DNA of 64,000 nucleotides, from positions 124,001 through 188,000 of the forward strand of contig NZ_FOKZ01000005.1 of NCBI RefSeq assembly GCF_900112285.1, in the 5' to 3' direction. Source of the stretch: Polaromonas sp. OV174. GTDB lineage: Bacteria; Pseudomonadota; Gammaproteobacteria; Burkholderiales; Burkholderiaceae_C. Within the stretch, counting starts at the first letter, position 1; each line of letters starts with the position of its first letter. Below are positions 9,334 through 17,204 of the stretch, in pieces. The position numbers and the translations under genes are program-made. The notes beneath the pieces were generated by a model that was not told the DNA's origin, did no database searches, and saw only the letters and a list, made by a program, of their open reading frames with translations.

Positions 9334-9365
9334 AAATCAATGGTGAGCGCTTACCCACTTGATTT
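9334..9365. repeat. Extended interrupted palindrome upstream of erpA
   Basis: The outer arms AAATCAA and TTGATTT flank an inner near-palindrome GGTGAGCGCTTACC. Inner and outer centres differ by one base. It lies between the rpsI terminator and the erpA promoter and is not itself followed by a T-run, so an operator is more likely than a terminator. Confidence 0.45.
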
Positions 9366-9439
9366 GCCAGCAGACTCCATGTTTTCAAGGTGCCAAGTTT
9401 AAAGTTGGCCTATTTTCCCGCAGAACGGGTCACGCCCAT

Positions 9440-9479
9440 AAAAAAAAAGCCGCCAGGGCAAACCATGGCGACTTTTTTC
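9440..9479 (-). terminator. Rho-independent terminator of the rplM-rpsI operon
   Basis: Read on the minus strand after rpsI: AAGTCGCCA, a ten-base loop, TGGCGGCTT (one G-T pair), then a long T-run. A-runs on the other side may make it bidirectional. Confidence 0.85.
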
Positions 9480-9504
9480 GAGCAGAACAGCTCGGTAAGC
9501 GAAA

Positions 9505-9897
9505 TTAACGCTTGCTGAACTGCTTGCGACGGCGAGCTGAACGGAAACCGACTTTTTTACGTTCGACTTCACGTGCATCGCGCGTAACAAAACCAGCCTG
9601 GCTCAGGGCCGGCTTGAGTGCTGCGTCATAGTCAATCAGCGCACGGGTAATGCCGTGACGCACTGCACCTGCCTGGCCGGACTCGCCGCCGCCGTGAACG
9701 TTGACCATGATGTCAAACGTTTCGACGTGGTTCGTCAGAAACAGGGGCTGGCGGCAGATCATGATCGAGGTTTGACGACCGAAGAACACCTGGATGTCCT
9801 TGTCGTTAACCGTGATCTTGCCAGTGCCTTTTTTCAGAAACACGCGGGCGACGCTGGATTTGCGACGGCCGGTGCCATTGTTCCATTCACCAATCAT
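9505..9897 (-). CDS. rpsI: 30S ribosomal protein S9
   Basis: A 130-residue protein of normal bacterial S9 length. The N-terminus is [20 protein letters not shown]; the family motif [19 protein letters not shown] is central. The C-terminal basic tail ends in [11 protein letters not shown], the part that reaches the P-site tRNA. It lies 11 bp after rplM, forming the standard L13-S9 operon. Confidence 0.99.
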   Translation of the reverse strand: MIGEWNNGTGRRKSSVARVFLKKGTGKITVNDKDIQVFFGRQTSIMICRQPLFLTNHVETFDIMVNVHGGGESGQAGAVRHGITRALIDYDAALKPALSQAGFVTRDAREVERKKVGFRSARRRKQFSKR

Positions 9898-9908
9898 CTC
9901 AAGGCTCC

Positions 9909-10337
9909 TTAAATTTCCAGCACTTTAGGCTGTTGGGCGGTGTGCGGATGCTCTGCACCACCGTACACCTTGAGTTTCTTGATCATGGCGTAGCCGAGCG
10001 GGCCCTTGGGCAGCATGCCCTTGACGGCTTTTTCCAGGGCGCGGCCAGGAAACTTGCTTTGCATGTCACGGAAGCTGGTGGCAGTGATGCCGCCTGGATA
10101 ACCGGAATGGCGATAGTAAATCTTGTCGGTCGATTTGGCACCGGTCACGCGCAGCTGGGCTGCGTTGATGATGACGATGAAGTCACCGGTATCGACGTGA
10201 GGCGTGTAAATGGCCTTGTGTTTGCCGCGCAAACGGAGAGCAACTTCGCTGGCTACTCGTCCGAGGACCTTGTCGGTCGCGTCAATCACAAACCACTCGT
10301 GCGTCACGTCAGCGGGTTTTGCGCTGAAGGTTTTCAT
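9909..10337 (-). CDS. rplM: 50S ribosomal protein L13
   Basis: A 142-residue protein, the expected L13 size. The true start is the ATG at 10337 ([15 protein letters not shown]), with AAAGAGA just upstream; the frame runs a further 14 codons upstream without support. Motifs [21 protein letters not shown] and [18 protein letters not shown] are diagnostic. First gene of the rplM-rpsI operon, driven by the promoter at 10506-10535 through a leader of about 160 nt. Confidence 0.99.
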   Translation of the reverse strand: MKTFSAKPADVTHEWFVIDATDKVLGRVASEVALRLRGKHKAIYTPHVDTGDFIVIINAAQLRVTGAKSTDKIYYRHSGYPGGITATSFRDMQSKFPGRALEKAVKGMLPKGPLGYAMIKKLKVYGGAEHPHTAQQPKVLEI

Positions 10338-10505
10338 GAGTTTCTCTTTTAACAAAGGGTTTGTCGGGCTCTTTTCCACGGTCGGCGTTCCTCTGATGAG
10401 AACCTCTTAGGTGGTGATTTACCCGCAAGTACCACCCGGAACAAGTCCGAAAAGCGCCTGGCAAGCAACTCTGCCGCGGAGCCGCTTGGCGCTGCAGAGC
10501 CTTGG

Positions 10506-10535
10506 ATTATATGAAAAATCAAGGGCTTACGTCAA
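10506..10535 (-). promoter_or_regulatory. Strong sigma70-type promoter of rplM-rpsI
   Basis: On the minus strand TTGACG (-35) and a perfect TATAAT (-10) are 18 bp apart. The predicted transcript begins about 160 nt before the rplM ATG. This is the best promoter seen in the window, as expected for ribosomal protein genes. The long leader could hold an L13 autoregulatory site; I cannot prove one by eye. Confidence 0.8.
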
Positions 10536-10575
10536 TTCCCCTGCCTTATCCGCTGCAAGAAGGTACGATAGACCC

Positions 10576-11580
10576 ATGTTTTCCTATCGCCACGCCTTCC
10601 ACGCAGGCAATCACGCCGACGTTCTCAAGCACACCACGCTGATTGCGTTGATGAAGTATTTGACCCAAAAAGACACGGCGCTGACCGTGATAGACACCCA
10701 CGCCGGTGCCGGCCTGTACCGGCTCGACGGTGATTACACCGAAACCAGCGGCGAGGCCCAGGAAGGTATCTTCAAGCTGCTTTCGGCATCAAAAACCACC
10801 GAAGCCCAAGCACCACGCCCATCATCAGCTACCAAAAAAGTAGCGTCCGCTACCACTTCCGACGCCAAGGTCACGCCCCCCGCCAACGGCTATGCCTGGG
10901 CACCGGCGCTGCAGGATTACCTGGACCTGTTGCGTGGACTGAACCCGCACTTCGCACAGACGGGCGACCCGGCGCATCTCAAAATTTACCCAGGCTCACC
11001 CTTTATTGAGCAGCAGTTCCTCAGCGGGCGCGACAAGCTCAAGCTGTTTGAGCTACACCCCACAGATTTCAAATCGCTGTCGGGCAACATTGAGCAACTC
11101 GGTGTGGGCCGCCAAGTGGCGGTCTCTCGTGAGGACGGCTTTGAAGCCCTCAAGACCTTTTTGCCGCCGCCGGCTCGCCGTGCCATGGTGCTGTGCGACC
11201 CAAGCTATGAAATGAAGAGCGACTACGGCCGCGTGGCCGTCTACATGGCCGACGCCGTCAAGCGCTTTGCCACCGGCACCTACGTGGTCTGGTATCCCAT
11301 CATTCCGCGCCCCGAAGCGCACGATTTGCCACGCAAGCTCAAAACCCTGGCCGTCAAGGCCGGGCGCAGCTGGCTCAACGCCACCTTGACGGTGAAGTCG
11401 AGCAAGTTGACGACCGATACCGAAGGCGAAGTGGTCCGACCCGGCCTGCCCGCCAGCGGCATGTTCGTCATCAATCCGCCGCACACGCTGAAGGCCGAGT
11501 TGCAGGCCGCCCTGCCGCAAATGGTGGCGCTGCTTGGGCAGGACCGCAACGCCGGCTTCACGCTGGATCACGGCGGCTAA
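10576..11580 (+). CDS. rlmJ: 23S rRNA (adenine-2030-N6)-methyltransferase RlmJ
   Basis: A 334-residue SAM-dependent methyltransferase modifying A2030 of 23S rRNA. The N-terminus MFSYRHAFHAGNHADVLKH is the family signature and fixes the ATG at 10576. The SAM motif IDTHAGAGLYRLD follows; the catalytic NPPY-like site is LCDPSYEMKSDYGRV. It is longer than usual for the family because of a low-complexity linker at about residues 75-110 (Thr/Ser/Ala/Pro rich), which coincides with a family A repeat. Two hairpins follow the stop codon. Confidence 0.95.
   Translation: MFSYRHAFHAGNHADVLKHTTLIALMKYLTQKDTALTVIDTHAGAGLYRLDGDYTETSGEAQEGIFKLLSASKTTEAQAPRPSSATKKVASATTSDAKVTPPANGYAWAPALQDYLDLLRGLNPHFAQTGDPAHLKIYPGSPFIEQQFLSGRDKLKLFELHPTDFKSLSGNIEQLGVGRQVAVSREDGFEALKTFLPPPARRAMVLCDPSYEMKSDYGRVAVYMADAVKRFATGTYVVWYPIIPRPEAHDLPRKLKTLAVKAGRSWLNATLTVKSSKLTTDTEGEVVRPGLPASGMFVINPPHTLKAELQAALPQMVALLGQDRNAGFTLDHGG
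10786..10862. repeat. Family A repeat inserted in rlmJ
   Basis: GCATCAAAAACCACCGAAGC and CATCAGCTACCAAAAAAGTA flank a variable centre. The segment resembles family A copies and encodes the extra Ala/Thr/Lys-rich linker of RlmJ. The frame is kept. Confidence 0.5.
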
Positions 11581-11593
11581 AGTAAAACGGCAG

Positions 11594-11653
11594 AACGGCG
11601 CACTGGGCGCCGTTTTCAATGATCCGGCACGCTCACAGGGCATGCCGGATTTT
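11594..11653 (+). terminator. Tandem terminator after rlmJ
   Basis: First hairpin ACGGCGC / GCGCCGT (11595-11613) followed by TTTT. The second, ATCCGGCA / TGCCGGAT (11622-11650), is followed by TTT. On the other strand the first hairpin can also end the cydAB transcript converging from the right. Confidence 0.7.
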
Positions 11654-11664
11654 CCATGTCGGCC

Positions 11665-12696
11665 TTAATACTTCAGCGCGGTGCTCTTGCCCCAGAACAC
11701 CCGGTAGGCAAAGATCGTGTAACCCACAATTACCGGCAACACCACCAGGGCGCCGACCAGGATGACGCCCATGGATTCGGGCGCAGAGGCCGACTGCCAG
11801 ATCGTCAATTTGTCGATCACCAGCCACGGGAAGATGCTGTAGGCCAGGCCGTAAAACGCCAGCAGGAACACGCCCACCGTCGAGCCAAACGGCACCCAGA
11901 CGCCGTATTCATTGCCCTGCGCCAGCCGCACCGGCAGGCGCTGCAGGCTGCGGAAAATGATCCAGAACAAAACCGCCGTGGCCACCGGAATCGGCAGCAG
12001 CAGCACGATGTTCGGAAACGAAAACCACTTGGCAAAAATGCTGGCGCTGACCAGCGGCGTGGCAATCGAAATCGCGGCTATGCCCGCCATGGTGAACCAC
12101 AGGCTGGCGCGCGCCCAGCGCACCGCCCGCAGCTGCAACTCGCCTTCGGTCTTCATGATCAGCCAGCCCGCGCCCAGCAGACAATAAGCCGCCACCAGCG
12201 CCATGCCTATCACCGCGTTAAACACGATGTTCCAGGTGCCGGAGGCAAAGCCGGTGATCAGCGCGCCCAGCATGTAGCCTTGACTCCAGCCGGCCAGCAG
12301 CGAACCGCTGTAGAACAGCCGATTCCACAAAGGCTTGTGCGCCGCATGCGCCTTCACCCGGAAGTCAAACGCCACACCGCGCAGGGTCAGACCTATCAGC
12401 ATCATGGCCACCGGCAAATACAGCGCGCCCAGGATGATGCCGTAGCCCTTGTGAAACACCGTGAGCAAGATACCGACGCCCAGCACCAGCCAGGTTTCAT
12501 TGGCGTCCCAGAAGGGGCCTATGCTAGCCACCATGGTGTCCTTGTCCTCATCGCTGGCGCGGCGCATCAGCACACCCACGCCCAGGTCGTAGCCATCGAG
12601 GATCACATAAGCCAGCATCGCCAGGCCCATGACCACCAGAAACACAATCGGCATCCAGCCGGCGGCCTGCGTCAGATCGGGGGCGAGATCAAGCAT
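11665..12696 (-). CDS. cydB: Cytochrome bd-type quinol oxidase subunit II
   Basis: A 343-residue integral membrane protein with about eight or nine TM segments, partner of CydA. Family markers: ILDGYDLGVGVLMRR (residues about 32-46), GPFWDANETWLVLG, RGVAFDFRVKAH, and LAGWSQGYMLGALITG. The last motif is typical of the cyanide-insensitive (CIO-like) branch. Its ATG overlaps the end of cydA by 8 bp, so translation is coupled. The oxidase reduces O2 to water using quinol, with high affinity and without proton pumping. Confidence 0.93.
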   Translation of the reverse strand: MLDLAPDLTQAAGWMPIVFLVVMGLAMLAYVILDGYDLGVGVLMRRASDEDKDTMVASIGPFWDANETWLVLGVGILLTVFHKGYGIILGALYLPVAMMLIGLTLRGVAFDFRVKAHAAHKPLWNRLFYSGSLLAGWSQGYMLGALITGFASGTWNIVFNAVIGMALVAAYCLLGAGWLIMKTEGELQLRAVRWARASLWFTMAGIAAISIATPLVSASIFAKWFSFPNIVLLLPIPVATAVLFWIIFRSLQRLPVRLAQGNEYGVWVPFGSTVGVFLLAFYGLAYSIFPWLVIDKLTIWQSASAPESMGVILVGALVVLPVIVGYTIFAYRVFWGKSTALKY

Positions 12697-14077
12697 GGGA
12701 GGCTCCTTCTTTTTCTGGATAGTTCAGAACATTGAGCTGGTCTTCCAGCCGCTCGCCCTGGGGTTTGGGCCGCGCCAGGTAAAACACCACCGAGATGTAG
12801 GCCACAAACAGCGACAGATACAGCGTGAGGTACAGCGCCAGCGTCAGCGCAATCCGCGGCGCCGGCACCTTGGAGGCCGCATCGGCCGCCGTCAGCACAC
12901 CGCTCACCAGCCAGGGCTGGCGCCCTATCTCGGTGACGTACCAGCCGGCGACCAGCGCCACCCAGCCGGCAAAGGTCATGGCCACCAGCACCCGGGCGTG
13001 CCATACCGTCAAGTCACGGGTCTGGCCTTTCTTCCACGGTGCCAGTTGGAAAGTCGTGGCCCAGCTCACGGCCAGCATCAGCAGGCCAACCCCGACCATG
13101 ATGCGAAAGGCCCAGAACACCGGGGCCACCGGCGGGTGTTTGCCTTCAAACTGGTCCAGGCCCTTGACCTCGCCGTCCCAGCTGTGCGTCAGGTACAGCG
13201 AGGCGAGTTTAGGGATGGCGATTTCATAACGGTTCTCTTTGGCTTTTTCGTCAGGCAAAGCAAACAGCACGGCGGGCACGCCTTTTTCGGTTTTCCAGAT
13301 GCCCTCCATCGCGGCCAGCTTGGCCGGCTGATGTTCCAGGGTATTGAGGCCGTGCGCATCACCGGCCAGGATCTGCAGCGGAATCAGCACCGCCGCCAGA
13401 TACACGCCGGTTTTCAGGCTGGCCATCACGTCGGCGCCGCGCTCCTGGCGCAACCAGCGATAGGCCGATATACCCGCGACTAGAAAGGCCACCGTCAGCC
13501 CCGAGGCCAGCAACATGTGCACCAGGCGGTAAGGAAACGAAGGATTGAAGATCACCTCAAACCAACTGGTGACATGGGCCTGACCGTTGATCATTTCAAA
13601 GCCGGCCGGCGTCTGCATCCACGAGTTGAGCGCCAGAATCCAGAACGCCGAAAGCGTGGTGCCACCGGCCACCAGCCAGGTCGCCACGGTGTGCGTGGTT
13701 TCACTGACGCGGGAACGCCCGAACAGCATCACGCCCAGCATGGTTGCCTCCAGAAAAAATGCCGTCAGCACCTCGTAGGCCAGCAGCGGCCCGGCGATGT
13801 TGCCCACCGTTTCCATGAAACCCGGCCAGTTGGTGCCGAACTGAAAACTCATGGTGATGCCGCTGACCACCCCCAGCGCAAAGGTCAGCGCGAAAATCTT
13901 GACCCAGAACTGGTAGGCATCCATCCAGTGCTGCTGCCCGGTCTTGACAAAGCGCAGCTTGAAAAACAGCAGCACCCAGCCCAGTGAGATACTGATCGTC
14001 GGAAACAGGATGTGAAAGGTGATGTTGGCCGCAAACTGGATGCGGGCCAACAGGAATGCGTCAAGACCATCCATCAT
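12689..14077 (-). CDS. cydA: Cytochrome bd-type quinol oxidase subunit I (CIO-like)
   Basis: A 462-residue heme-bearing subunit. The N-terminal FAANITFHILFPTISI contains the axial His22 expected for heme b595; a second His is in FPYRLVHMLLASG; the quinol-side loop begins GDAHGLNTLEHQPAKLAA. The Q-loop is short, which together with total length points to the CIO-like branch rather than E. coli CydA. The start is a double ATG behind ACAGGAG; the first overlaps the stop of the regulator gene (TAATG), coupling both. Role: terminal oxidase under low oxygen or respiratory stress. Confidence 0.95.
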   Translation of the reverse strand: MMDGLDAFLLARIQFAANITFHILFPTISISLGWVLLFFKLRFVKTGQQHWMDAYQFWVKIFALTFALGVVSGITMSFQFGTNWPGFMETVGNIAGPLLAYEVLTAFFLEATMLGVMLFGRSRVSETTHTVATWLVAGGTTLSAFWILALNSWMQTPAGFEMINGQAHVTSWFEVIFNPSFPYRLVHMLLASGLTVAFLVAGISAYRWLRQERGADVMASLKTGVYLAAVLIPLQILAGDAHGLNTLEHQPAKLAAMEGIWKTEKGVPAVLFALPDEKAKENRYEIAIPKLASLYLTHSWDGEVKGLDQFEGKHPPVAPVFWAFRIMVGVGLLMLAVSWATTFQLAPWKKGQTRDLTVWHARVLVAMTFAGWVALVAGWYVTEIGRQPWLVSGVLTAADAASKVPAPRIALTLALYLTLYLSLFVAYISVVFYLARPKPQGERLEDQLNVLNYPEKEGASHA

Positions 14078-14700
14078 TAACTCCTGTTGTCGTCGGGAAG
14101 TCGGGCCGGCTGCGCTGCCACTTTGGGGGGTGAACCCCGTCCTGTCAACCCAGCCTTGACCGTGCTGCTCACCTTGTCCTTGACTTCCAGCAGCTTTTGC
14201 ACCTTGGCCCCCATCTTCATCAGGCTCACCAGGGTTGCCGAATCCATCTTCTGCACATCGGCCAGCCAGCCCGTCATCAGCTCGATCAGGTCATGCATCT
14301 GCTTCATGCGCGCCTGGGCGTGGATGTCGTCTTCATGAGCAGGCTGCGCCATCAGCGCATCACGCAGCATGGACAAGGTCGGATCAATCTCGCGCTTGCG
14401 CCGCTCCTCGGCCAAGGTGCGAAAGATGGCCCAGACGTCTTCAGGCGCCTGGAAATACTCGCGCCTGTCATTGGGCAGATGCTGCAGCCGCACCAGATTC
14501 CAGGACTGCAACTCCTTCAAGCCCATGCTGACATTGGAGCGCGAAAAAGCCAGCGCCTCGCCAATGTCATCGGCATTCAGGGCGCGCGGCGAGACATACA
14601 GCAGGGCGTAAATCTGGCCAACGGTGCGGTTGATGCCCCATCGGCTGCCCATTTCACCGAAATGCAGGACAAAACGCTGGGTCAGGGGGGCTAAGTTCAT
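14077..14700 (-). CDS. GbsR/MarR-family transcriptional regulator of the cyd operon
   Basis: A 207-residue winged-helix regulator. The HTH spans about residues 25-75 (GQIYALLYVSPRALNADDIGEALAFSRSNVSMGLKEL; recognition helix SRSNVSMGLKEL), with a wing at RLQHLPNDRREYFQ and a C-terminal helical dimerisation part. It is the first gene of a regulator-cydA-cydB operon (1-bp overlap with cydA), so it probably controls the oxidase and itself. The sensed signal is unknown. The C-terminal 30 residues are Pro/Ala/Arg rich. Confidence 0.85.
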   Translation of the reverse strand: MNLAPLTQRFVLHFGEMGSRWGINRTVGQIYALLYVSPRALNADDIGEALAFSRSNVSMGLKELQSWNLVRLQHLPNDRREYFQAPEDVWAIFRTLAEERRKREIDPTLSMLRDALMAQPAHEDDIHAQARMKQMHDLIELMTGWLADVQKMDSATLVSLMKMGAKVQKLLEVKDKVSSTVKAGLTGRGSPPKVAAQPARLPDDNRS

Positions 14701-14721
14701 GGCGGCTCGCTTTTACTGAAT

Positions 14722-14744
14722 TTTCAGGAATTACTGAAAGTATA
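14722..14744 (-). promoter_or_regulatory. Candidate -10 box and operator in front of the gbsR-cydAB operon
   Basis: On the minus strand TATACT (14739-14744) looks like a -10 element. The inverted repeat TTTCAG / CTGAAA with a six-base spacer (14722-14739) directly follows it, where a repressor would block transcription. A direct TTCAGTAA copy lies just downstream. Confidence 0.45.
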
Positions 14745-14962
14745 GTAAGTTAAAGTTGATTGCAGCAGCCATGAAGGCTTGCCGCACCATGGCGTGAGGC
14801 TATTGCGGCCGCAGTCCGAAAACAGGGGAGAGCACCTACCCAACGAAAGATACCCATTGCGTGAGCAGCACCTAGACTCGGAACTGCCGGGTTTTGCAGC
14901 GCGGGGTTAGACCGCAGTGCTTGCGGTATAAATTACGTAAGCCACCTCGAGAGGTAACCGTC

Positions 14963-15487
14963 ATGAGCTATCGCGCCTTGATCATCACAGCACTTACGGC
15001 GGTGTTCGTCACCGCGGCGAACGCGGATCCGATTGACCCCTGCTCGCTTCTCTCAGGCGCTGAGATGGCCGAACTAGGCTTATCGAAAGAGTCTGTGTCC
15101 TCCCGCGAGTCTCAGCCGGGTGGAGTGCAGGCTTGCAAGTATCAATTCCAATCTGCCGGTACCGGCTCTGACGGCATGGTGTCAATCATCCTCTCACAAG
15201 CGGAGCCCGACCGTGTCCGCCAAGTTCGCGTGCTGCAAGCCAAGGCGCAAGAAGAAAGCACACCGATGCAACAGCAAGCACGCGGTGAATACTTCCAGGA
15301 CAAAGTCATGTGCAAGGTGGTTCTGGTGTCTCAACAGGAAACCAGCCAATGCCTCGGCACTTCAGAGCAGTCCGTTGTCGCTTTGGCAGTGTCGCGGCCA
15401 AACCTCACCAGTGAAGTGAGCTACCCTGCTTTGCAACTACGGATCATCGCCACATTGGTCTCACGCGTCACGTCGAAAGGTGGCTGA
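14963..15487 (+). CDS. DUF3558-like exported protein
   Basis: A 174-residue protein. The start at 14963 is supported by GAGAGG upstream; the frame opens earlier but without support. A signal peptide (1-20, SYRALIITALTAVFVTAANA) is followed by DPCSLLSGAEMAELG, the hallmark opening of DUF3558-type domains, and Cys residues that could pair (DPC, QACKY, VMCKV, SQCLG). Function unknown. Base composition looks less GC-rich than the neighbours, and the gene ends just where an SRPBCC gene on the other strand is cut off, suggesting recent arrival. Confidence 0.7.
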   Translation: MSYRALIITALTAVFVTAANADPIDPCSLLSGAEMAELGLSKESVSSRESQPGGVQACKYQFQSAGTGSDGMVSIILSQAEPDRVRQVRVLQAKAQEESTPMQQQARGEYFQDKVMCKVVLVSQQETSQCLGTSEQSVVALAVSRPNLTSEVSYPALQLRIIATLVSRVTSKGG

Positions 15488-15616
15488 CCCTTGCATGAGC
15501 AGTTCGGGCTGGGTCCACGCCTTGAAAAGCTTGTCGCGCGGGGCGGCAATCAGGCGGGTCCATACCAGCTCGGGGTACGAGGCGGGGGCGGCCGCTGGTT
15601 GGGTCAAAGCAGTCAT
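15461..15616 (-). pseudogene. Truncated SRPBCC (AHSA1-like) gene fragment
   Basis: From the ATG at 15616 the first 40 codons encode MTALTQPAAAP, then PELVWTRLIAAP and FKAWTQPELLMQ, the first strand and helix of an AHSA1/START-like domain. At about 15494 homology stops after LLMQ and an unrelated tail of ten residues leads to a stop inside the 3' end of the DUF3558-like gene. A complete member would need about 100 more residues, so this is a broken gene. Confidence 0.6.
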
Positions 15617-15713
15617 GGGCAAACTGTCAATTTCATCCAAAATTTCGTCAAGCCGCAGTTTTTCGCTGGCAGCGCTGGTGAGCCGCGGCGCCTCGCCCTG
15701 CAAGGCGCCAGGC

Positions 15714-16337
15714 TCAACGCCTCGCCGGTTTGCGCTTGATGGCACGCGAGCGTTTTTTGACCACAGTCCGCTTGGACTTGACCACCTGTGGCGTGGACTC
15801 AGGCACCAGCAGCTCAACCTCTTTGACGCCCCCGTCCAGCATGCCCAGCTCTTCGGCAGCGGCGCGGCTCACATCAATCACCCGGCCCGCGGTAAACGGT
15901 CCGCGGTCATTGATGCGGACCTCGATTTCATGTCCGGTCGCCAGGCTGCGCACGCGCACCAGCGTGCCAAAGGGCAAGGTTTTGTGGGCCGCTGTCAGCG
16001 CGTACATGTCGTAGCGCTCGCCGCTGGCCGTGAGCCGGCCGTGAAAACCCGGGCCGTACCACGAAGCCTGGCCCTGCTCCAGCAGCTTGACGGCCTCGCC
16101 GCTCAGTTCGTATTGCTCTTTATTCGCGCTCTCATCCTGGGCCTGTGCAGCCGGGTCAGAGGCCGCTGGTCTAGGTTTGGCCGGTGTCTTGATGGCCGGC
16201 CTGGACTTGCTGGGCGCGGGCGGCGCAGCCGAAGCGTCGGGCGATGTCGGTACGGTCGGCGATGGCAAGGTGCTACAGCCGACCAGTACCGCCAGCAAGC
16301 TGGCGGTGAAACCGTATTTGATGGAGCGCCGCAACAT
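15714..16337 (-). CDS. rlpA: RlpA-family septal-ring lipoprotein (lytic transglycosylase)
   Basis: A 207-residue lipoprotein. Lipobox LLAVLVGC at residues about 12-19, then a Pro/Ala/Ser-rich linker, then a double-psi beta-barrel ([58 protein letters not shown]). RlpA proteins cleave denuded peptidoglycan; catalytic Glu/Asp candidates are in TASGE and INDRGPF. The ATG at 16337 fits the lipoprotein signal; a longer frame reaches back into metF. The basic C-terminus ([20 protein letters not shown]) replaces the SPOR domain of longer RlpA. It begins 17 bp after metF stops. Confidence 0.88.
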   Translation of the reverse strand: MLRRSIKYGFTASLLAVLVGCSTLPSPTVPTSPDASAAPPAPSKSRPAIKTPAKPRPAASDPAAQAQDESANKEQYELSGEAVKLLEQGQASWYGPGFHGRLTASGERYDMYALTAAHKTLPFGTLVRVRSLATGHEIEVRINDRGPFTAGRVIDVSRAAAEELGMLDGGVKEVELLVPESTPQVVKSKRTVVKKRSRAIKRKPARR

Positions 16338-16354
16338 CACACCCGCGCCTATGT

Positions 16355-17185
16355 TCAAGCCGGCGTCAGGCGCCGAATGATTTCGGTCGTCGCCGCCGCC
16401 TGATTCATCGTATAGAAATGAATCCCCGGCACGCCAGCCTGGCTCAGCTGCTCGCACAAGTCGGTGATCACGTCCAGGCCAAAGCTCTTGATGGAGGCCG
16501 TGTCGTCGCCAAAGCCCTGCAGGCGCAAGCGAATCCAGCGCGGAATTTCGGCGCCGCAGGCGTCGGAAAAGCGCATCAGCTGGGTCGAGCTGGTGATGGG
16601 CATGATACCGGGCACCACCGGCACGTCCAGGCCCATTTTTTGCACATCGTCGACAAAGCGGAAGTACGCATCGGCGTTGAAAAAATACTGGGTGATGGCC
16701 GAGTTGGCGCCGGCCCTGACCTTGGTGGCAAAGGCCTGCAGGTCGGCATCGGCCGACTTGGCCTGCGGGTGAATCTCGGGGTAGGCCGCCACTTCAATGT
16801 GAAAAGCGTTGCCGGTTTCGGCGCGGATAAAGGTCACCAGGTCGCTGGCGTAATGGAACTCACCGCCCATGCCGTAACCGCTGGGCAGGTCGCCGCGCAG
16901 CGCCACCAGGCGCTTCACGCCCATGGCCTGCAGCTGCGCCAGTTGCTGGCGCACCGTGGCTTTCGTCGCACCGACACAGGAAAAATGGCAGGCGGCAGAC
17001 ACGCCCTCTTCCAGAATTTCCTTGACGGTGCCGAACGTGCCTTCCTGGGTGGAGCCGCCGGCCCCAAAAGTCACCGAACAAAACTCGGGCTGGTGGGCGT
17101 ACAGCGCCTGGCGGGTCTGTTGCAGCTTCTGTGCGCCTTCCGGCGTCTTGGGGGGGAAAAATTCAAAGCTGATCGGAAGATTCAT
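16355..17185 (-). CDS. metF: Methylenetetrahydrofolate reductase
   Basis: A 276-residue FAD-dependent TIM-barrel enzyme that makes 5-methyl-THF for methionine synthesis. The N-terminus [17 protein letters not shown] (catalytic Glu region) fixes the start at 17185. TFGAGGST (about residue 45), ALRGDLPSG and [12 protein letters not shown] are family motifs, as is the C-terminal GIHFYTMN. It lies 19 bp after tlyA in the ahcY-tlyA-metF unit, so it should share control by the SAH riboswitch. Confidence 0.96.
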   Translation of the reverse strand: MNLPISFEFFPPKTPEGAQKLQQTRQALYAHQPEFCSVTFGAGGSTQEGTFGTVKEILEEGVSAACHFSCVGATKATVRQQLAQLQAMGVKRLVALRGDLPSGYGMGGEFHYASDLVTFIRAETGNAFHIEVAAYPEIHPQAKSADADLQAFATKVRAGANSAITQYFFNADAYFRFVDDVQKMGLDVPVVPGIMPITSSTQLMRFSDACGAEIPRWIRLRLQGFGDDTASIKSFGLDVITDLCEQLSQAGVPGIHFYTMNQAAATTEIIRRLTPA

Positions 17186-17204
17186 CACGGGTCTCAATCC
17201 TTCT

